A stretch of 64,000 nt of DNA from Parasphingorhabdus marina DSM 22363 (lineage in GTDB: Bacteria; Pseudomonadota; Alphaproteobacteria; Sphingomonadales; Sphingomonadaceae). A model generated the notes under the pieces. The model worked only from the letters and a program-made list of their open reading frames with translations. It did not search any database and was not told the DNA's origin. Below, piece by piece: positions 19,315-28,427 of the stretch. The position numbers and the translations under genes are program-made. The stretch is from contig NZ_FSQW01000001.1 of NCBI RefSeq assembly GCF_900128895.1, forward strand, positions 62,001 to 126,000, read 5' to 3'. Within the stretch, counting starts at the first letter, position 1. Each line of letters opens with the position of its first letter.

Positions 19315-19391
19315 AGAAACGCGCTTTCCACGGGGAGCCCGCTCGGCTATTCCTCCAGCTCTCATGTCAGCCTGATCGCAGGACCCTGTTT

Positions 19392-20066
19392 ATGCAACCT
19401 CATGAAACCCTGCCCTATACCGAATTGCCGGACTATTCGGACGATGAGCGCATCGCCCGGGCAAAGGCTTTTTACGAGGCCATCCGGACCCGGCGCACGT
19501 GCCGCTATTTTTCGGACGAGCCCGTGCCGCGCGCGGTGATCGAACATGCCCTGCTGGCGGCCGGGACCGCGCCCAATGGTGCCAATCACCAGCCGTGGCA
19601 TTTCGCGGTGATCGAATCTCCGGACAAGAAAGCGGCCCTGCGCGAAGCCGCCGAACAGGAAGAGCGGGAGTTTTATGAAAAGAAAGCCAGTGATGAATGG
19701 CTGGAAGCGCTCGATCCGCTGGGAACCGATGCGGACAAGCCGTTTCTGGAAACCGCGCCCTATCTCATCGTGATCTTTGGCCAGCGCAAGGGCGGCATGT
19801 TCCCCGGCGAGAAGAAACAGAATTATTATGTCAACGAGAGCGTTGGCATTGCCACCGGCATGCTGATTACCGCGCTCCATGACGCCGGGCTGGCAACGCT
19901 GACCCACACGCCCAACCCAATGAAATTCCTCAACCAGATTTGTGATCGTCCGTCGGATGAAAAACCGATGATGGTGCTTGTTGTCGGGAAACCGGCGGCG
20001 GATGCGACCATTCCCAAACATGCCACGTTCAAGAAACCGCTCGACCAGATTGCGTCCTGGCTTTGA
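19392..20066 (+). CDS. Nitroreductase-fold flavoprotein with iodotyrosine-deiodinase active-site triad
   Basis: This 224-residue FMN enzyme has the nitroreductase start [15 protein letters not shown] and [12 protein letters not shown]. Between residues 86 and 120 it carries Glu91, Tyr95 and Lys116, spaced exactly as the substrate-lid triad of iodotyrosine deiodinase (human Glu157, Tyr161, Lys182), within [15 protein letters not shown] and [13 protein letters not shown]. This group removes halogen reductively from halotyrosines. Bacterial members are known but their natural substrate is not clear. The gene is divergent from coq4. A general quinone or nitro reductase is the alternative, but the triad argues for the deiodinase branch. 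Confidence 0.85.
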   Translation: MQPHETLPYTELPDYSDDERIARAKAFYEAIRTRRTCRYFSDEPVPRAVIEHALLAAGTAPNGANHQPWHFAVIESPDKKAALREAAEQEEREFYEKKASDEWLEALDPLGTDADKPFLETAPYLIVIFGQRKGGMFPGEKKQNYYVNESVGIATGMLITALHDAGLATLTHTPNPMKFLNQICDRPSDEKPMMVLVVGKPAADATIPKHATFKKPLDQIASWL

Positions 20067-20120
20067 ACGCCCGGGCGCAGAGCCCATCACGGCCCCGTCT
20101 ATAGAAGGACACACACCCGC

Positions 20121-21368
20121 ATGACCTCAGCCAAACCGGCCCTGCCACGCCATATCGAGCTGGATGCCCTGCGCGGATTTGCGGTCATGGGCATATTGCT
20201 GATGAACATCATCGGCTTTGCCTTGCTCGAAATGGCCTATGTCAATCCGGCTGTTTACGGCATGTCAAACAACGCGGATACGATCAGCTGGTTTCTCTCC
20301 TTCGTCCTGGTCGACGGCAAGATGCGCGGACTGTTCACCCTGCTGTTCGGTGCCAGCATGATGCTGATTATCGCGCGCGCCGAAGCGAAGGGTGAAAATG
20401 CGGCGAAAGTGCACTTCACGCGCATGGGCTGGCTGGCGCTGTTCGGCCTCGCGCATTTCTTCCTGGTCTGGTTTGGTGACATCCTGTTTCTCTACGCCGT
20501 AATCGGCTGTCTCGCCTGGTTCGTGGCGGACTGGGATAGCGACGAGCTGATCCGCAAGGCGCTGCTCATCTATGCGATGGGTTTTATTGCCTATTTGCTG
20601 TTCATGGGCGGCATGTTTTACCTGGAATATCTGGCGGAAATGGCCGGACCGGGTTCGGAATCGGACGCCGATTACAGGGATATGCTCTCCGAAATTGCAC
20701 CCGGCGCAGCAGTTACTGCTGAGGAAATTGCCAAATATCAGGGCAGCTATTTCCAGATTCTCACGGACAAGCTCACCAATAAATGGGACGGCCCGCTCAT
20801 ACTTCTCGTCATGAACGGACTGGAAACTCTGCCTCTCATGATGCTGGGCATGGCGTTCTACAAAAATGGATTCATGACCGGGCAATGGGATGCGGCACGC
20901 TACCGTTCCTTCGGTCTGCGTTTGGTCGGATGGGGGCTTTTGCTGATGCTGCCACTGGCCTGGCTGGTCTGGGCGTCGGGATTTGATCCGCTGATCGCCA
21001 TCAACGCCTCACTCGCCTGGTCGATTCCCTCGCGAATGTTGCTGACGTTGGGATTTGCGGCCTTGCTCATCCTGTTGATCCAGAAGCTCGCCCATCATTC
21101 GATCCTCCAGCGCATCGCCGCGGCCGGGCGTGTCGCCTTTACAAACTATCTCGGCACCAGCATTCTGATGACCTTCATATTCTATGGTTGGGGCCTGGGG
21201 CTGTTCGGGCAATTTGGCCGGGCCGAGCTTTATCTGTTCGTATTGGGAACATGGATCGTGATGCTGCTCTGGTCCCAGCCCTGGCTCAGCCATTTCCGCT
21301 ATGGACCGCTCGAATGGCTCTGGCGTTCGCTGGCCCGGGGACAGATGCAGAAGATGCGTGTCGAATAG
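20121..21368 (+). CDS. DUF418 family integral membrane protein (YeiB-like)
   Basis: A 415-residue protein with about ten membrane helices. It starts RHIELDALRGFAVMGILLMNI, the typical opening of DUF418/YeiB proteins, and ends with the DUF418 block GRVAFTNYLGTSILMTFIFYGWGLGLFGQ and the WSQPWLSHFRYGPLEWLWRSL tail. Function is unknown; acyltransferase-like or transport roles have been suggested for relatives. It follows the nitroreductase gene by 54 nt on the same strand and may be cotranscribed. Confidence 0.9.
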   Translation: MTSAKPALPRHIELDALRGFAVMGILLMNIIGFALLEMAYVNPAVYGMSNNADTISWFLSFVLVDGKMRGLFTLLFGASMMLIIARAEAKGENAAKVHFTRMGWLALFGLAHFFLVWFGDILFLYAVIGCLAWFVADWDSDELIRKALLIYAMGFIAYLLFMGGMFYLEYLAEMAGPGSESDADYRDMLSEIAPGAAVTAEEIAKYQGSYFQILTDKLTNKWDGPLILLVMNGLETLPLMMLGMAFYKNGFMTGQWDAARYRSFGLRLVGWGLLLMLPLAWLVWASGFDPLIAINASLAWSIPSRMLLTLGFAALLILLIQKLAHHSILQRIAAAGRVAFTNYLGTSILMTFIFYGWGLGLFGQFGRAELYLFVLGTWIVMLLWSQPWLSHFRYGPLEWLWRSLARGQMQKMRVE

Positions 21369-21380
21369 TCGCGCGATCCT

Positions 21381-22271
21381 CTACTCGTCTTGTGCGTCCT
21401 CTTCTATAAAATCAAACAGCGAACTGCTCGCCTTCGACGTCAATTGCTCGCGCAGGTCGAAATTCTGGACAATACGCGTCAGCTGAGTGCCATCATCAAC
21501 ATTTCCGAGAGGTTCACCATTCCGGTTATAGGTGACTTCCCGGAACATATCTTTCCCGGCAGCCTCGTACACGACACATATCTGCGGGAAATCAATTGCG
21601 GCGAAGAGACGCATCAGGACCATGGCTTCAATTTCCGGGTCGAGGTCTTCGTCAGTCGTCGTATCAAATGAAAATCTGGAATCGCGGTACACGCGAAAAT
21701 GGCTGGGCAAATCCTCTATGCCCTCGGGCGTACAGTGGGCCCGTCCCAGCATTTCGGTTTTGGTTCCATCAAAAAAGACAATATGGCGTTTACCCAATGC
21801 AACAAACCCACCCGACACCGCCTCGCCTGGTTCTGTCGAATTTTCTCCGGCATGAATCAATTGCCAATCCTTCAGCAGTTTCGGAGGAATGCGTCCGAAA
21901 AAAGTGATCGATGGCGATTCACCCGAACTGAGCAGCGCATTGCCCGCGAAACCACCGGACCGACTGGACAATAGCGCCAGGACATCGACTCCCGCCTCTT
22001 GCCAGTCCGGATTCATCGAACCGGTTGGCGCCATCAGCTCTTCCCAGATTGGTTCCAGTGTCGGCTCCATGTCGTCCAGTATCTGGTCCACGCTGTTCTG
22101 CATGAGCTGCCAAAAAAGCGGCGCCGAAAAGGTAAATCTCTCCTTTTCCTTGTCGGGCTGATCCAGATGGGATCTGCTTTCACGGGGAACGACAACCTTT
22201 TCATTTGGAACCGCACCGGCTGATGGACCAAAGAGAAAAACGAAAGGCAGGACTATGTGGGTGATTTTCAT
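21381..22271 (-). CDS. Hypothetical secreted protein
   Basis: About 296 residues beginning with a signal peptide (MKITHIVLPFVFLFGPSAGAVP). The rest is soluble and acidic with no motif I recognise. It contains LEPIWEELMAPTGSMNPDWQ, a run LLSSRSGGFAGNALLSSGES, and a C-terminal part with AMVLMRLFAAIDFPQICVVYE. I start at the third possible ATG because the signal then begins with MK. Base composition is somewhat lower in GC than the neighbours. It ends 12 nt from the convergent DUF418 gene. Confidence 0.7.
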   Translation of the reverse strand: MKITHIVLPFVFLFGPSAGAVPNEKVVVPRESRSHLDQPDKEKERFTFSAPLFWQLMQNSVDQILDDMEPTLEPIWEELMAPTGSMNPDWQEAGVDVLALLSSRSGGFAGNALLSSGESPSITFFGRIPPKLLKDWQLIHAGENSTEPGEAVSGGFVALGKRHIVFFDGTKTEMLGRAHCTPEGIEDLPSHFRVYRDSRFSFDTTTDEDLDPEIEAMVLMRLFAAIDFPQICVVYEAAGKDMFREVTYNRNGEPLGNVDDGTQLTRIVQNFDLREQLTSKASSSLFDFIEEDAQDE

Positions 22272-22348
22272 ACCCATCAACTAGCCGTGCAAAACCGGAT
22301 CGCCAATAGTTGATCGGGATTGCGGAAATCGCCTCCACTTTTGCTATT

Positions 22349-22367
22349 GCGATCTATTCTCATTAGC
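22349..22367. promoter_or_regulatory. Putative Fur box upstream of bfd
   Basis: On the minus strand the 19-mer GCTAATGAGAATAGATCGC matches the classic Fur consensus at about 12 of 19 positions, with one half (TAATGAGAAT) close to perfect. It ends 27 nt before the bfd start codon. Iron control fits the downstream bfd-bacterioferritin pair. Alphaproteobacteria may use Irr instead, so the assignment is tentative. Confidence 0.4.
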
Positions 22368-22394
22368 TATATACGAGTCGGACAGGAGCAAAAT

Positions 22395-22565
22395 ATGGTT
22401 GTTTGTGTCTGCAATGCGATAAAGGAAAAAGACCTGCGAGCCGCGGTTCGCAGCGGTGCGGAGAAGCCCTCCGACGTCTATGCCCAGCTCGGCCGCAAGC
22501 CGAAATGCGGTCAGTGCCTTTCGTTTGCGCAAACCATTATCAAGTCAGAAGTTGCGACCGCTTAG
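22395..22565 (+). CDS. bfd: Bacterioferritin-associated ferredoxin
   Basis: A 56-residue [2Fe-2S] protein that, in known systems, reduces bacterioferritin to release stored iron. The cluster ligands are Cys4 and Cys6 in VCVCN, and Cys38 and Cys41 in KCGQC. I begin at the ATG at 22395, preceded by AGGAG at 22384-22388; a longer frame upstream has no support. A bacterioferritin gene follows 122 nt downstream. Confidence 0.93.
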   Translation: MVVCVCNAIKEKDLRAAVRSGAEKPSDVYAQLGRKPKCGQCLSFAQTIIKSEVATA

Positions 22566-22687
22566 CATTCTCTTTAGCATCCCATTGAAATAATTACATT
22601 TTCTATCATTGCGGGCCTTCCGTTTCGATCGGCCATGCTGTATAGGCTTGCCTTCACATGCAATCGGCAACTGGGAAGGAAGCTGCC

Positions 22688-23164
22688 ATGAAGGGCGACG
22701 CAAAGGTCATCGACTATCTCAACGAGTGTCTCAAGAACGAGCTCACCGCGATCAACCAGTATTTTCTACACAGCAAGATGCTCGACAACTGGGGTGTGAG
22801 CAAACTCGCGAAATTCGAATATGAAGAATCGATCGACGAGATGAAGCATGCCGACAAGCTGGCGGAACGCATATTGTTTCTCGACGGTTTGCCCAATTTC
22901 CAGCTGCTTGGCCGGTTGAAAATCGGTGAGACGGTGGAGGAAATCCTGAAAGCCGATCTGGCGCTGGAGCATGAAGCCCTGCCTCCGCTCAAGGATGCCA
23001 TCGAGCATTGCGAAAAGGTCCGCGACTATGTCAGCCGCGACCTGTTCGCCGAGATCCTGGAAAGCGAAGAAGAACATGTCGATACGCTGGAACAGCAGTT
23101 TGACATGATCGAACGCATGGGCATCGAAAATTATGTCCAGCTGCAATCGGAATCGGCGGAATAG
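22688..23164 (+). CDS. bfr: Bacterioferritin
   Basis: A 158-residue ferritin-like subunit forming a 24-mer iron store. Ferroxidase residues are visible: Glu in [39 protein letters not shown] containing Glu and His ligands and the haem-binding Met, and [13 protein letters not shown] in the last long helix. I choose ATG 22688 ([12 protein letters not shown], the family's usual start) with GGAAGGAAG upstream. Bfd directly precedes it, which makes a complete storage and release unit. Confidence 0.96.
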   Translation: MKGDAKVIDYLNECLKNELTAINQYFLHSKMLDNWGVSKLAKFEYEESIDEMKHADKLAERILFLDGLPNFQLLGRLKIGETVEEILKADLALEHEALPPLKDAIEHCEKVRDYVSRDLFAEILESEEEHVDTLEQQFDMIERMGIENYVQLQSESAE

Positions 23165-23201
23165 AAAACCCGCTTGTTGCTCGATCTGAGCACCGACCGA
23201 T

Positions 23202-23615
23202 TTAGAAACCGCTGGCGCGAGAGCCGAATCCGTTGCTTTCACGCTGGACAACGGGGCTGGACTCGCGATCGAGTTCGGCCAGCGTTTCCTCGAACATCGG
23301 CCGCAGCGCTACGATCGCTTCAAGCAGTTCGTCGGGACCCTGGTGATAGTCCACGCATTTGCGCGCCGTCATTTCAATATTTTCTGCCGCAGAGGACAGC
23401 TGGACCGCTCCGAACTGGGCGGATTCGCCTTTCAGGGTATGGGCCGGCATGACAATACCTGCCGCATCGCCATTGCGCATCGCGGTTTCGATCTGTGCGA
23501 CCGATTGCGTTCCATCTTCCCGAAAATAGCCCAGAATCCGGACAAAATCGGGCCCGAGCGCATTGCGCGATTCGGTAAACACCGTCCAGTCTATGAGTTC
23601 GTTTTCAAGCTCCAC
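23202..23615 (-). CDS. HPt domain phosphotransfer protein
   Basis: A 137-residue single-domain histidine phosphotransfer protein. The phosphoaccepting histidine lies in MPAHTLKGESAQFGA near residue 58, within a four-helix bundle pattern. Such proteins relay phosphate between hybrid kinases and response regulators; no partner is encoded near it. The start is a GTG at 23615 with a weak GGGAA upstream. The last 20 or so residues are a disordered tail. Convergent to bfr with a gap of 37 nt. Confidence 0.85.
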   Translation of the reverse strand: MELENELIDWTVFTESRNALGPDFVRILGYFREDGTQSVAQIETAMRNGDAAGIVMPAHTLKGESAQFGAVQLSSAAENIEMTARKCVDYHQGPDELLEAIVALRPMFEETLAELDRESSPVVQRESNGFGSRASGF

Positions 23616-23750
23616 CGCGCAAGATTTCCCTGTGATGTGTGATCAGAGAACTGGTCCTATGCGGCAAGATAGAACGCAATATGTAAAAACAGGGTTAACC
23701 GGCTTAAATGAAGTTAACCATGGAGCCGGCAAGAATAGCGGAAAACCGGG

Positions 23751-25142
23751 CTATTCCTTGTCATGATAGGGGTTTTTCGGCGACCGGATGATCAGCCGTA
23801 CAGGCACGCCGCCAAAGCCCAGATTTTTGCGAATCCCGTTGATCAGATAACGGCGATAGCTCTCCGGCAAATCGTCCACCCGGGTCCCGAAGATGACAAA
23901 TGAAGGCGGCCGGGTTTTGGCCTGGGTAATGTAGCGCAGCTTGATCCGTTTGCCGCCCGGGGCCGGCGGCGGATTGTCCTCGATGGCGTCTTCAAACCAG
24001 CGATTGAGCTGACCGGTCGGGACGCGTTGCGACCAGGTCTTGCGGACCTGGAAAGCGGCACTGACCAGCTGATCGATCCCTTTCCCGGTGAATGCCGATA
24101 CGGCGATCAGCGGCACATCGCGCACCTGGGCCAGACCGTCATCCAGCGCCGCCCGGATCCCGTTGAACAACGCACTCGGTCCTTCGGCCACGTCCCATTT
24201 GTTGATCGCGATCACCAGACAGCGGCCTTCCTGAATGACCTGATCCGCAATCCGCAAATCCTGCGCCTCCAGCCCCTTGGTCGCGTCGAGCAGCAACACC
24301 ACGACTTCGGCAAAATCGATCGCCCGCTTGGCATCAGCGACGGACAGCTTTTCCAGCTTGTCATTGACCTTTGCCCGCTTGCGCATGCCAGCGGTATCGA
24401 TCAGACGCACGCGCCGTTCCGGATCGATCCCGTCCAGCCGGTCTTCCTCTGACAGATGGGCATCATGCCAGATCCAGTCGACGGTGATGCTGTCCCGGGT
24501 GATCCCCGCTTCCGGTCCGGTGATCAGCCGGTCCTCGTCGAGCATTTTGTTGATCAGCGTCGACTTCCCGGCATTGGGGCGCCCGACAATGGCGAGTTTC
24601 AGCGGCGCGTTCTGGTCCGCCGGATCGTCATGAGCCGCTGCTTCAAAGCCCTCGACAAAGGGCCGTATCGCCTGGAACAAATCGGCAATGCCATCGCCAT
24701 GTTCGGCGCTGAGCGGGATCGGATCTCCGAACCCCAGGGAATAGCTTTCCAGGATTCCCGATTCCGCAGCCTTGCCTTCGGCCTTGTTCACGATCAGCAC
24801 CACCGGGGTTTTCGAACTGCGCAACCAGCGGGCGATTTCTTCATCCAGCGGGGTCAGGCCAGCGCGCCCGTCAATCACGAACAGCGCCAGTTCGGCACCG
24901 GCGACGGCCATCTCCGTCTGTTTGCGCATCCGCCCGGGCAGGCTCCGCGCATCCTCGTCCTCATAGCCAGCCGTGTCGATGATGTTGAAGTCGAGACCCA
25001 GCAGATGCGCAGCGCCTTCGCGCCGGTCGCGGGTCACGCCAGGACGGTCGTCAACCAGCGCCAGCTTCTTGCCGACAAGCCGGTTGAACAGGGTGGACTT
25101 TCCAACATTGGGCCGCCCGATGATCGCGATATTGGGCAGCAT
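23751..25142 (-). CDS. der: Ribosome biogenesis GTPase Der (EngA)
   Basis: Der has two tandem GTPase domains and a KH-like C-terminal domain, and acts in 50S subunit maturation. The P-loops are GRPNVGKSTLFN at residues 8-19 and GRPNAGKSTLIN near 187; DTAGYEDED and DTAGMRKRAK are the two G3 regions, and NKAEG and NKWDV the two G4 regions. Its 463 residues are the normal length. It follows bamB by 30 nt; the bamB-der linkage is conserved in many proteobacteria. Confidence 0.97.
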   Translation of the reverse strand: MLPNIAIIGRPNVGKSTLFNRLVGKKLALVDDRPGVTRDRREGAAHLLGLDFNIIDTAGYEDEDARSLPGRMRKQTEMAVAGAELALFVIDGRAGLTPLDEEIARWLRSSKTPVVLIVNKAEGKAAESGILESYSLGFGDPIPLSAEHGDGIADLFQAIRPFVEGFEAAAHDDPADQNAPLKLAIVGRPNAGKSTLINKMLDEDRLITGPEAGITRDSITVDWIWHDAHLSEEDRLDGIDPERRVRLIDTAGMRKRAKVNDKLEKLSVADAKRAIDFAEVVVLLLDATKGLEAQDLRIADQVIQEGRCLVIAINKWDVAEGPSALFNGIRAALDDGLAQVRDVPLIAVSAFTGKGIDQLVSAAFQVRKTWSQRVPTGQLNRWFEDAIEDNPPPAPGGKRIKLRYITQAKTRPPSFVIFGTRVDDLPESYRRYLINGIRKNLGFGGVPVRLIIRSPKNPYHDKE

Positions 25143-25172
25143 GTGGCTGGGTCCCGTCCTTTTTCTGAATCC

Positions 25173-26522
25173 TTACCGAAAAGCCGAAATGCGGCCGCTG
25201 TCGTCGAGGATATAAAGCATCCCGCCCGCCACAATCGGCGGCAAGGAAACGCTGTCTTTCAGTTCGAACAAAGTCGTACTCGAGCCTTCACCCGGCGAAA
25301 CCGAGACCACTTCGCCCTCGGTGCTCGCCACGATCAGCCGGTTACCGGCAAGAACCGGACCGGTCCAGTTGATCGGGTTCTTTTTCTTCTTCGGATTGCG
25401 ATAGGACGCCAGCTGGCTGATCCAGCGGACCTTGCCGGTCGGCCGGGCGATGCACAGCAACTTCGCGTCATCGGTCAGCACGAATACCCATTCACCGGCC
25501 ACAACCGGCGTCGCAATCCCGGCAATATTCAGTTCCCAGATCCGCTGTCCGGTGACCAGTTCATAGGCGGCCATGCGACCACCCTGCCCCAGCGCGAAAA
25601 CCCGGCCGCGATCGATCACCGGGTCGGCATCGATGTCGGAAAGGGTTGCAACAGATGTGGAAATACTGGTCCGCGCGAGCGCGTCATTCCAGAGATTCCG
25701 GCCGTTCTCATAGCGATAGGCGGTCAGCTCGCCGGACGAATAGCCTGCGATCACCGTTCCCTGTGCCGCGGCCGGGGCAGCCACTCCGAAAATTCCGGCG
25801 AGACCGACGGTACCCGCTTCATTCCATTGCACCGACCCGTCACTCTGGCTGAGCGCGTAGATCTGGTTGTCCTGGGTCATCACATAGACATTGCCATTGG
25901 ATATGGTCGGCGCCCCGCGCAGCGGTCCGGCCGGACGCACCTTCCAGGCCTGGCTGCCATCGCTGGCATTGAGCGCCACGACATCGCCGACACCGTTGGT
26001 TGCATAGACCATCGTGCCCTCAGCGCTGACGCCGCCGCCAAATACCGAGGAGGACCCATCGCCCTTGACCTCGATCTGCATGGACCACGCTTTTGAACCC
26101 GTCTCGGCATCAAAGGCATGGACGACGGCATTGGTATCCATGGCATAGAGCCGTCCGCCAGAGACGACCGGCGCCGCAGCCAGACGTTCGCGTTTGGTGG
26201 TTCCGCTGATATCCGCAGTCCAGACACGAGACGGGGATTCCCCCAGCGCCACATGGCCAACGGATTTGCCGGCATTACCACCCGATTGTGCCCAGTCGGC
26301 ATTTGCTGCAGGGATCGGCAGAATGACCGAAATACCCGCCAGGGCCGGATCTACTTCCGCTCCGCTTTCGCCGGTCAGGATATTGGTCCGCTTGCCGAGC
26401 GTCGGCGTGTTCTTCTTGCTGTCGCCATCACCGCCGCCCAGTACGCCGCAACCTGCGAGCAGCGACAGCGCGATCAGTCCGGCACAGGCTTTTGCAAAAT
26501 ATCCTTGTCGGGACTTACGCAT
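25173..26522 (-). CDS. bamB: Outer-membrane assembly lipoprotein BamB
   Basis: BamB is a beta-propeller lipoprotein of the BAM complex that inserts beta-barrel proteins in the outer membrane. The signal ends in the lipobox LLAGC (Cys25). Repeated PQQ-like blades follow, for example RLYAMDTNAVVHAFDAETGSKAWSM, VVALNASDGSQAWKV and QIYALSQSDGSVQWN. The protein has 449 residues, longer than the E. coli form, as usual in alphaproteobacteria. Its ATG shares one base with the yfgM stop (TAATG). Genes yfgM, bamB and der form one unit. Confidence 0.95.
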   Translation of the reverse strand: MRKSRQGYFAKACAGLIALSLLAGCGVLGGGDGDSKKNTPTLGKRTNILTGESGAEVDPALAGISVILPIPAANADWAQSGGNAGKSVGHVALGESPSRVWTADISGTTKRERLAAAPVVSGGRLYAMDTNAVVHAFDAETGSKAWSMQIEVKGDGSSSVFGGGVSAEGTMVYATNGVGDVVALNASDGSQAWKVRPAGPLRGAPTISNGNVYVMTQDNQIYALSQSDGSVQWNEAGTVGLAGIFGVAAPAAAQGTVIAGYSSGELTAYRYENGRNLWNDALARTSISTSVATLSDIDADPVIDRGRVFALGQGGRMAAYELVTGQRIWELNIAGIATPVVAGEWVFVLTDDAKLLCIARPTGKVRWISQLASYRNPKKKKNPINWTGPVLAGNRLIVASTEGEVVSVSPGEGSSTTLFELKDSVSLPPIVAGGMLYILDDSGRISAFR

Positions 26523-27283
26523 TACTCAGTCTCTCCCGTGCCGGTTTCGGCATCCTCTTCAATTTCCGTTACGGCATCAATGCCCTGCACGCCCGCCATC
26601 TGCAAGGCACGCGACCGGATGGTCGGCGGAACCGACAGATCCTGCGCCAGTTGCGCGAAGAGCGGCCCGGCCAAGTCTGTATTTTCCATTTGCAGATAGG
26701 CAATAGCGACCATTTCGCCAGCGCTGCCAAACCAGGGATTGCCGGGAACCGCAAGCGGTTTCAGGCGATCGACCACCTGCTGCGGCTCCAGCGAATCATA
26801 TTCGGTGGCAGTCTGACGGATCAGTGCCAGATCGCGAAAGGGCTGGGGCAATGTCTCGTCCGCAGCGACCTTCTGATATCCTGCAATCGCCGCTGCCGGA
26901 TCTTCTTTTTCGAGCGCAATATTCGCCTGCATCAGCTGAGCCGCGGCGCGATACCCGTCTTGCTTGGCTTCTTCCAGCGGTTTCAGCGCCGTCGAAGCAC
27001 CATCCAGATTATTCTGCCGCATGCTGTCGATCGCCGCGACATATTCCTCGCTGCGCAATCCGGCTTCTTCTTGCTGGCTGTTGTTCCAGAATATCCAGCC
27101 TGCGAGCGATGCCAGACCGACCACAATCACCAGTCCGATCCAGATGCCATAACGGGCCGCGAAATTCTGCAGATCGGCCTGACGCACGGCGTCATCCACT
27201 TCGCGCATGAAGACCTGTTCACTGCGATCCGGTTCTTCTTCCGGGGTTTTCTTGTCGTCTTTTGCCAATGTGGCTTCCTTCAA
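26522..27283 (-). CDS. YfgM-like tetratricopeptide membrane protein
   Basis: A 253-residue inner-membrane protein with one N-terminal transmembrane helix (residues 46-67, IWIGLVIVVGLASLAGWIFW) and a periplasmic TPR region. In E. coli the homologue YfgM is an ancillary subunit of SecYEG that works with the chaperone PpiD. The N-terminal cytoplasmic part is charged (KDDKKTPEEEPDRSEQ). The C-terminus ends in an acidic tail. It overlaps bamB by one base, consistent with a joint role in envelope protein export. Confidence 0.85.
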   Translation of the reverse strand: MKEATLAKDDKKTPEEEPDRSEQVFMREVDDAVRQADLQNFAARYGIWIGLVIVVGLASLAGWIFWNNSQQEEAGLRSEEYVAAIDSMRQNNLDGASTALKPLEEAKQDGYRAAAQLMQANIALEKEDPAAAIAGYQKVAADETLPQPFRDLALIRQTATEYDSLEPQQVVDRLKPLAVPGNPWFGSAGEMVAIAYLQMENTDLAGPLFAQLAQDLSVPPTIRSRALQMAGVQGIDAVTEIEEDAETGTGETE

Positions 27284-27433
27284 CTTTTTCCGGCTTCAGC
27301 CAGGTCTGCCGGAGACAAAAAAAGCGTGCCCCGGATTTTTCGCCTGTTCTTTAGCGTTGGTACGCCAAAAGTCCAAGCCAATCGTCCATTTCCACAAGCT
27401 GAACATGAAATTCGCCCACGATTCAAAAACTGT

Positions 27434-28306
27434 CTATTTTTTCGGCTGGTAGAGCTGGTCTGGGCCCGGAAAACTGCGATTGCGCACATCCTCGGCATAT
27501 TCTCCGGCCGCCTGCTCGATCTGTTCCGAAATATTATGATAGCGTTTGACGAAACGGGCTGTGCGCTCAAACATGCCCAGCATGTCTTCAGTGACCAGAA
27601 CCTGACCATCGCACTGCGCCGAGGCACCAATTCCGATAACCGGAATTTCGACCGATTTGGTGAGCGCGATGGCGATCGGCTCGAGTACGCCTTCCACGAC
27701 CATCGCAAAGGCTCCGGCATCTGCGACGGCTTTGGCGTCCGCGAGGATCTTGTCATGCTCTTCCTGGCTGCGACCACGCGCGGCATATCCGCCGAGCGTA
27801 TTCACCGCCTGTGGTGTCAGACCGACATGCGCCATGACCGGAATGCCGCGTTTCGACAGGAACGCGATGGTTTCCGCCATCGAATCGCCGCCTTCCAGCT
27901 TGACCGCCGCACATCCGGTTTCGGCCATGATCCGGCTCGCCGATTCAAACGCTTTTTGCGGAGATTCCTCGTAGCTGCCGAACGGCATGTCGACGATGAC
28001 GAGGCTGTGATAGCTTCCGCGCACGACCGCCGCCCCATGGTTGCACATCATGTCCAGCGTCACTGGCAGGGTGGACGGCAAACCGTAAATCACCTGGCCG
28101 AGAGAATCGCCGACCAGCAGCATGTCGCAATGGGCGTCAAGCAGCTGCGCCGTCCGCGCGGTATAGGCGGTGAGCATGACCAGCGGTTCTTCGGTCTTGC
28201 CCTCGAATTTCCGGCGCTGAATCACAGGTACGGTCAGTCGCTTGCGGGGCTGCGGAGTCGGATTGGCCCGGCTCGTCGATGTATCAAGTTTGTAGGTTGT
28301 AGACAT
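27434..28306 (-). CDS. panB: 3-methyl-2-oxobutanoate hydroxymethyltransferase
   Basis: PanB makes ketopantoate, the first step of pantothenate synthesis. I use the ATG at 28306 ([11 protein letters not shown], 290 residues); the frame extends further upstream but overlaps the divergent MFS promoter region. Diagnostic blocks are [27 protein letters not shown] (Mg-binding Asp), [27 protein letters not shown] with the loop around the active-site region, and [16 protein letters not shown]. The CoA pathway is also represented by coaD in this window. The next gene downstream on the same strand is yfgM, 150 nt away. Confidence 0.96.
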   Translation of the reverse strand: MSTTYKLDTSTSRANPTPQPRKRLTVPVIQRRKFEGKTEEPLVMLTAYTARTAQLLDAHCDMLLVGDSLGQVIYGLPSTLPVTLDMMCNHGAAVVRGSYHSLVIVDMPFGSYEESPQKAFESASRIMAETGCAAVKLEGGDSMAETIAFLSKRGIPVMAHVGLTPQAVNTLGGYAARGRSQEEHDKILADAKAVADAGAFAMVVEGVLEPIAIALTKSVEIPVIGIGASAQCDGQVLVTEDMLGMFERTARFVKRYHNISEQIEQAAGEYAEDVRNRSFPGPDQLYQPKK

Positions 28307-28427
28307 GCCTGTCCAATAGCTCCGACAGTCGCATAAGGCCAGCATTGCGTTTCCCCCGGAAATGCGGCAGACAATAATTCTCTCACGACTCAGCACCGAA
28401 ATATTTCTCCAGATTTGGGAATTTGTC

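Noticed and set aside
27284-27433. Terminator behind panB
   Set aside because: A CCGGC/GCCGG hairpin exists, but neither strand has a T-run directly after the stem.
24456-28336. Plus-strand frames of 546 and 614 codons over der/bamB and yfgM/panB
   Set aside because: Antisense to conserved housekeeping genes; no family resemblance.
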